A stretch of DNA of 64,000 nucleotides from JAJEFO01 sp965208685 (GTDB lineage: Bacteria > Pseudomonadota > Alphaproteobacteria > Rhodobacterales > Rhodobacteraceae): assembly GCA_965208685.1 (NCBI GenBank), contig CBDBPL010000007.1, forward strand, positions 682,001 to 746,000. Reading direction: 5' to 3'. Of this stretch, positions 63,950 through 64,000 are shown piece after piece. The position numbers and the translations under genes are program-made. The notes under the pieces were generated by a model. It worked only from the letters and a program-made list of their open reading frames with translations, had not been told where the DNA came from and did not search any database. Positions within the stretch are counted from its first letter, which is position 1; each line of letters opens with the position of its first letter.

Positions 63950-64000
63950 ATGGCCAAAACAGGTGCCTTGCATGGATATGCGCGCGTCTCCACGGGCGAA
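63950..64000 (+). CDS. Serine recombinase (resolvase/invertase family), N-terminal start only
   Basis: The last 51 bases encode MAKTGALHGYARVSTGE and run off the right edge. YARVST is the N-terminal motif of resolvase/invertase-type serine recombinases; its serine is the catalytic nucleophile. The gene may belong to a transposon or to the integrase remnant to its left. Nothing beyond the motif can be judged. Confidence 0.75.
   Translation, partial: MAKTGALHGYARVSTGE

Noticed and set aside
1..64000. CRISPR arrays, rRNA and tRNA genes
   Set aside because: I saw no regularly spaced repeats, no rRNA signature and no cloverleaf with a clear anticodon arm; a tRNA could be missed by eye, so a covariance search would be decisive.

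Overview
The window is GC-rich, densely coded DNA from an alphaproteobacterium. Several gene families point that way: three long dimethylglycine-dehydrogenase-like flavoproteins, a non-pyrrolysine MttB homologue, TRAP transporters of both the DctPQM and TAXI types, a MocR regulator next to a CoA-acylating semialdehyde dehydrogenase, separately encoded MnmC-like oxidase and MnmD, and linked mlaA/mlaC. A marine or host-associated Rhodobacterales-like organism is plausible, but no rRNA is present to settle it.

Layout. 1-8.6 kb (minus strand): a catabolic operon with a DMGDH-like enzyme, then HyuA, HyuB, a HisC-like aminotransferase, an Asp/Glu-racemase/maleate-isomerase-family protein and the start of an MmgE/PrpD protein. 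From hyuA on, every junction is a 4-nt stop/start overlap. 8.8-9.7 kb: decayed IS4-family transposase. 9.9-18.8 kb (minus): alanine dehydrogenase, UspA, a TRAP transporter (M, P, Q), a MocR regulator and mmsA, which look like uptake and breakdown of an amino-type substrate; an identical paired GTRCAG motif lies upstream of both dctQ and mmsA. 19-20.8 kb: IS4 and adhesin debris and a PIN-domain toxin-antitoxin pair. 21.3-28.9 kb (plus): XRE-cupin regulator, two DMGDH-like enzymes, a PPOX-fold protein and MttB, a methylated-amine/betaine demethylation operon.

29.2-45.2 kb is mostly core genome: BrnTA toxin-antitoxin, MaoC-like dehydratase, SMC, a thioredoxin-like protein, Rpe, MnmC-like oxidase/MnmD, DMT transporter, MlaC/MlaA, RidA, glycerophosphodiesterase, FemAB-like protein, pterin dehydratase, peroxiredoxin, ferredoxin reductase and RsmD. 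45.2-56.8 kb is an accessory island: a RelE-like/HTH pair, a DUF2254-like membrane protein, an HNH endonuclease, an orphan small protein, two IS6-family remnants (one split by a 2.2 kb block holding an intact IS110-family element and part of another), structured non-coding DNA between the IS110 recombinases, and a surface-protein gene broken by an amber codon. 57-62.3 kb: a TAXI-TRAP transporter translationally coupled to a SulP-STAS-cNMP-like protein. 62.4-64 kb: an SDR dehydrogenase, a tyrosine-recombinase fragment, a perfect 19-bp inverted repeat and the start of a serine recombinase gene.
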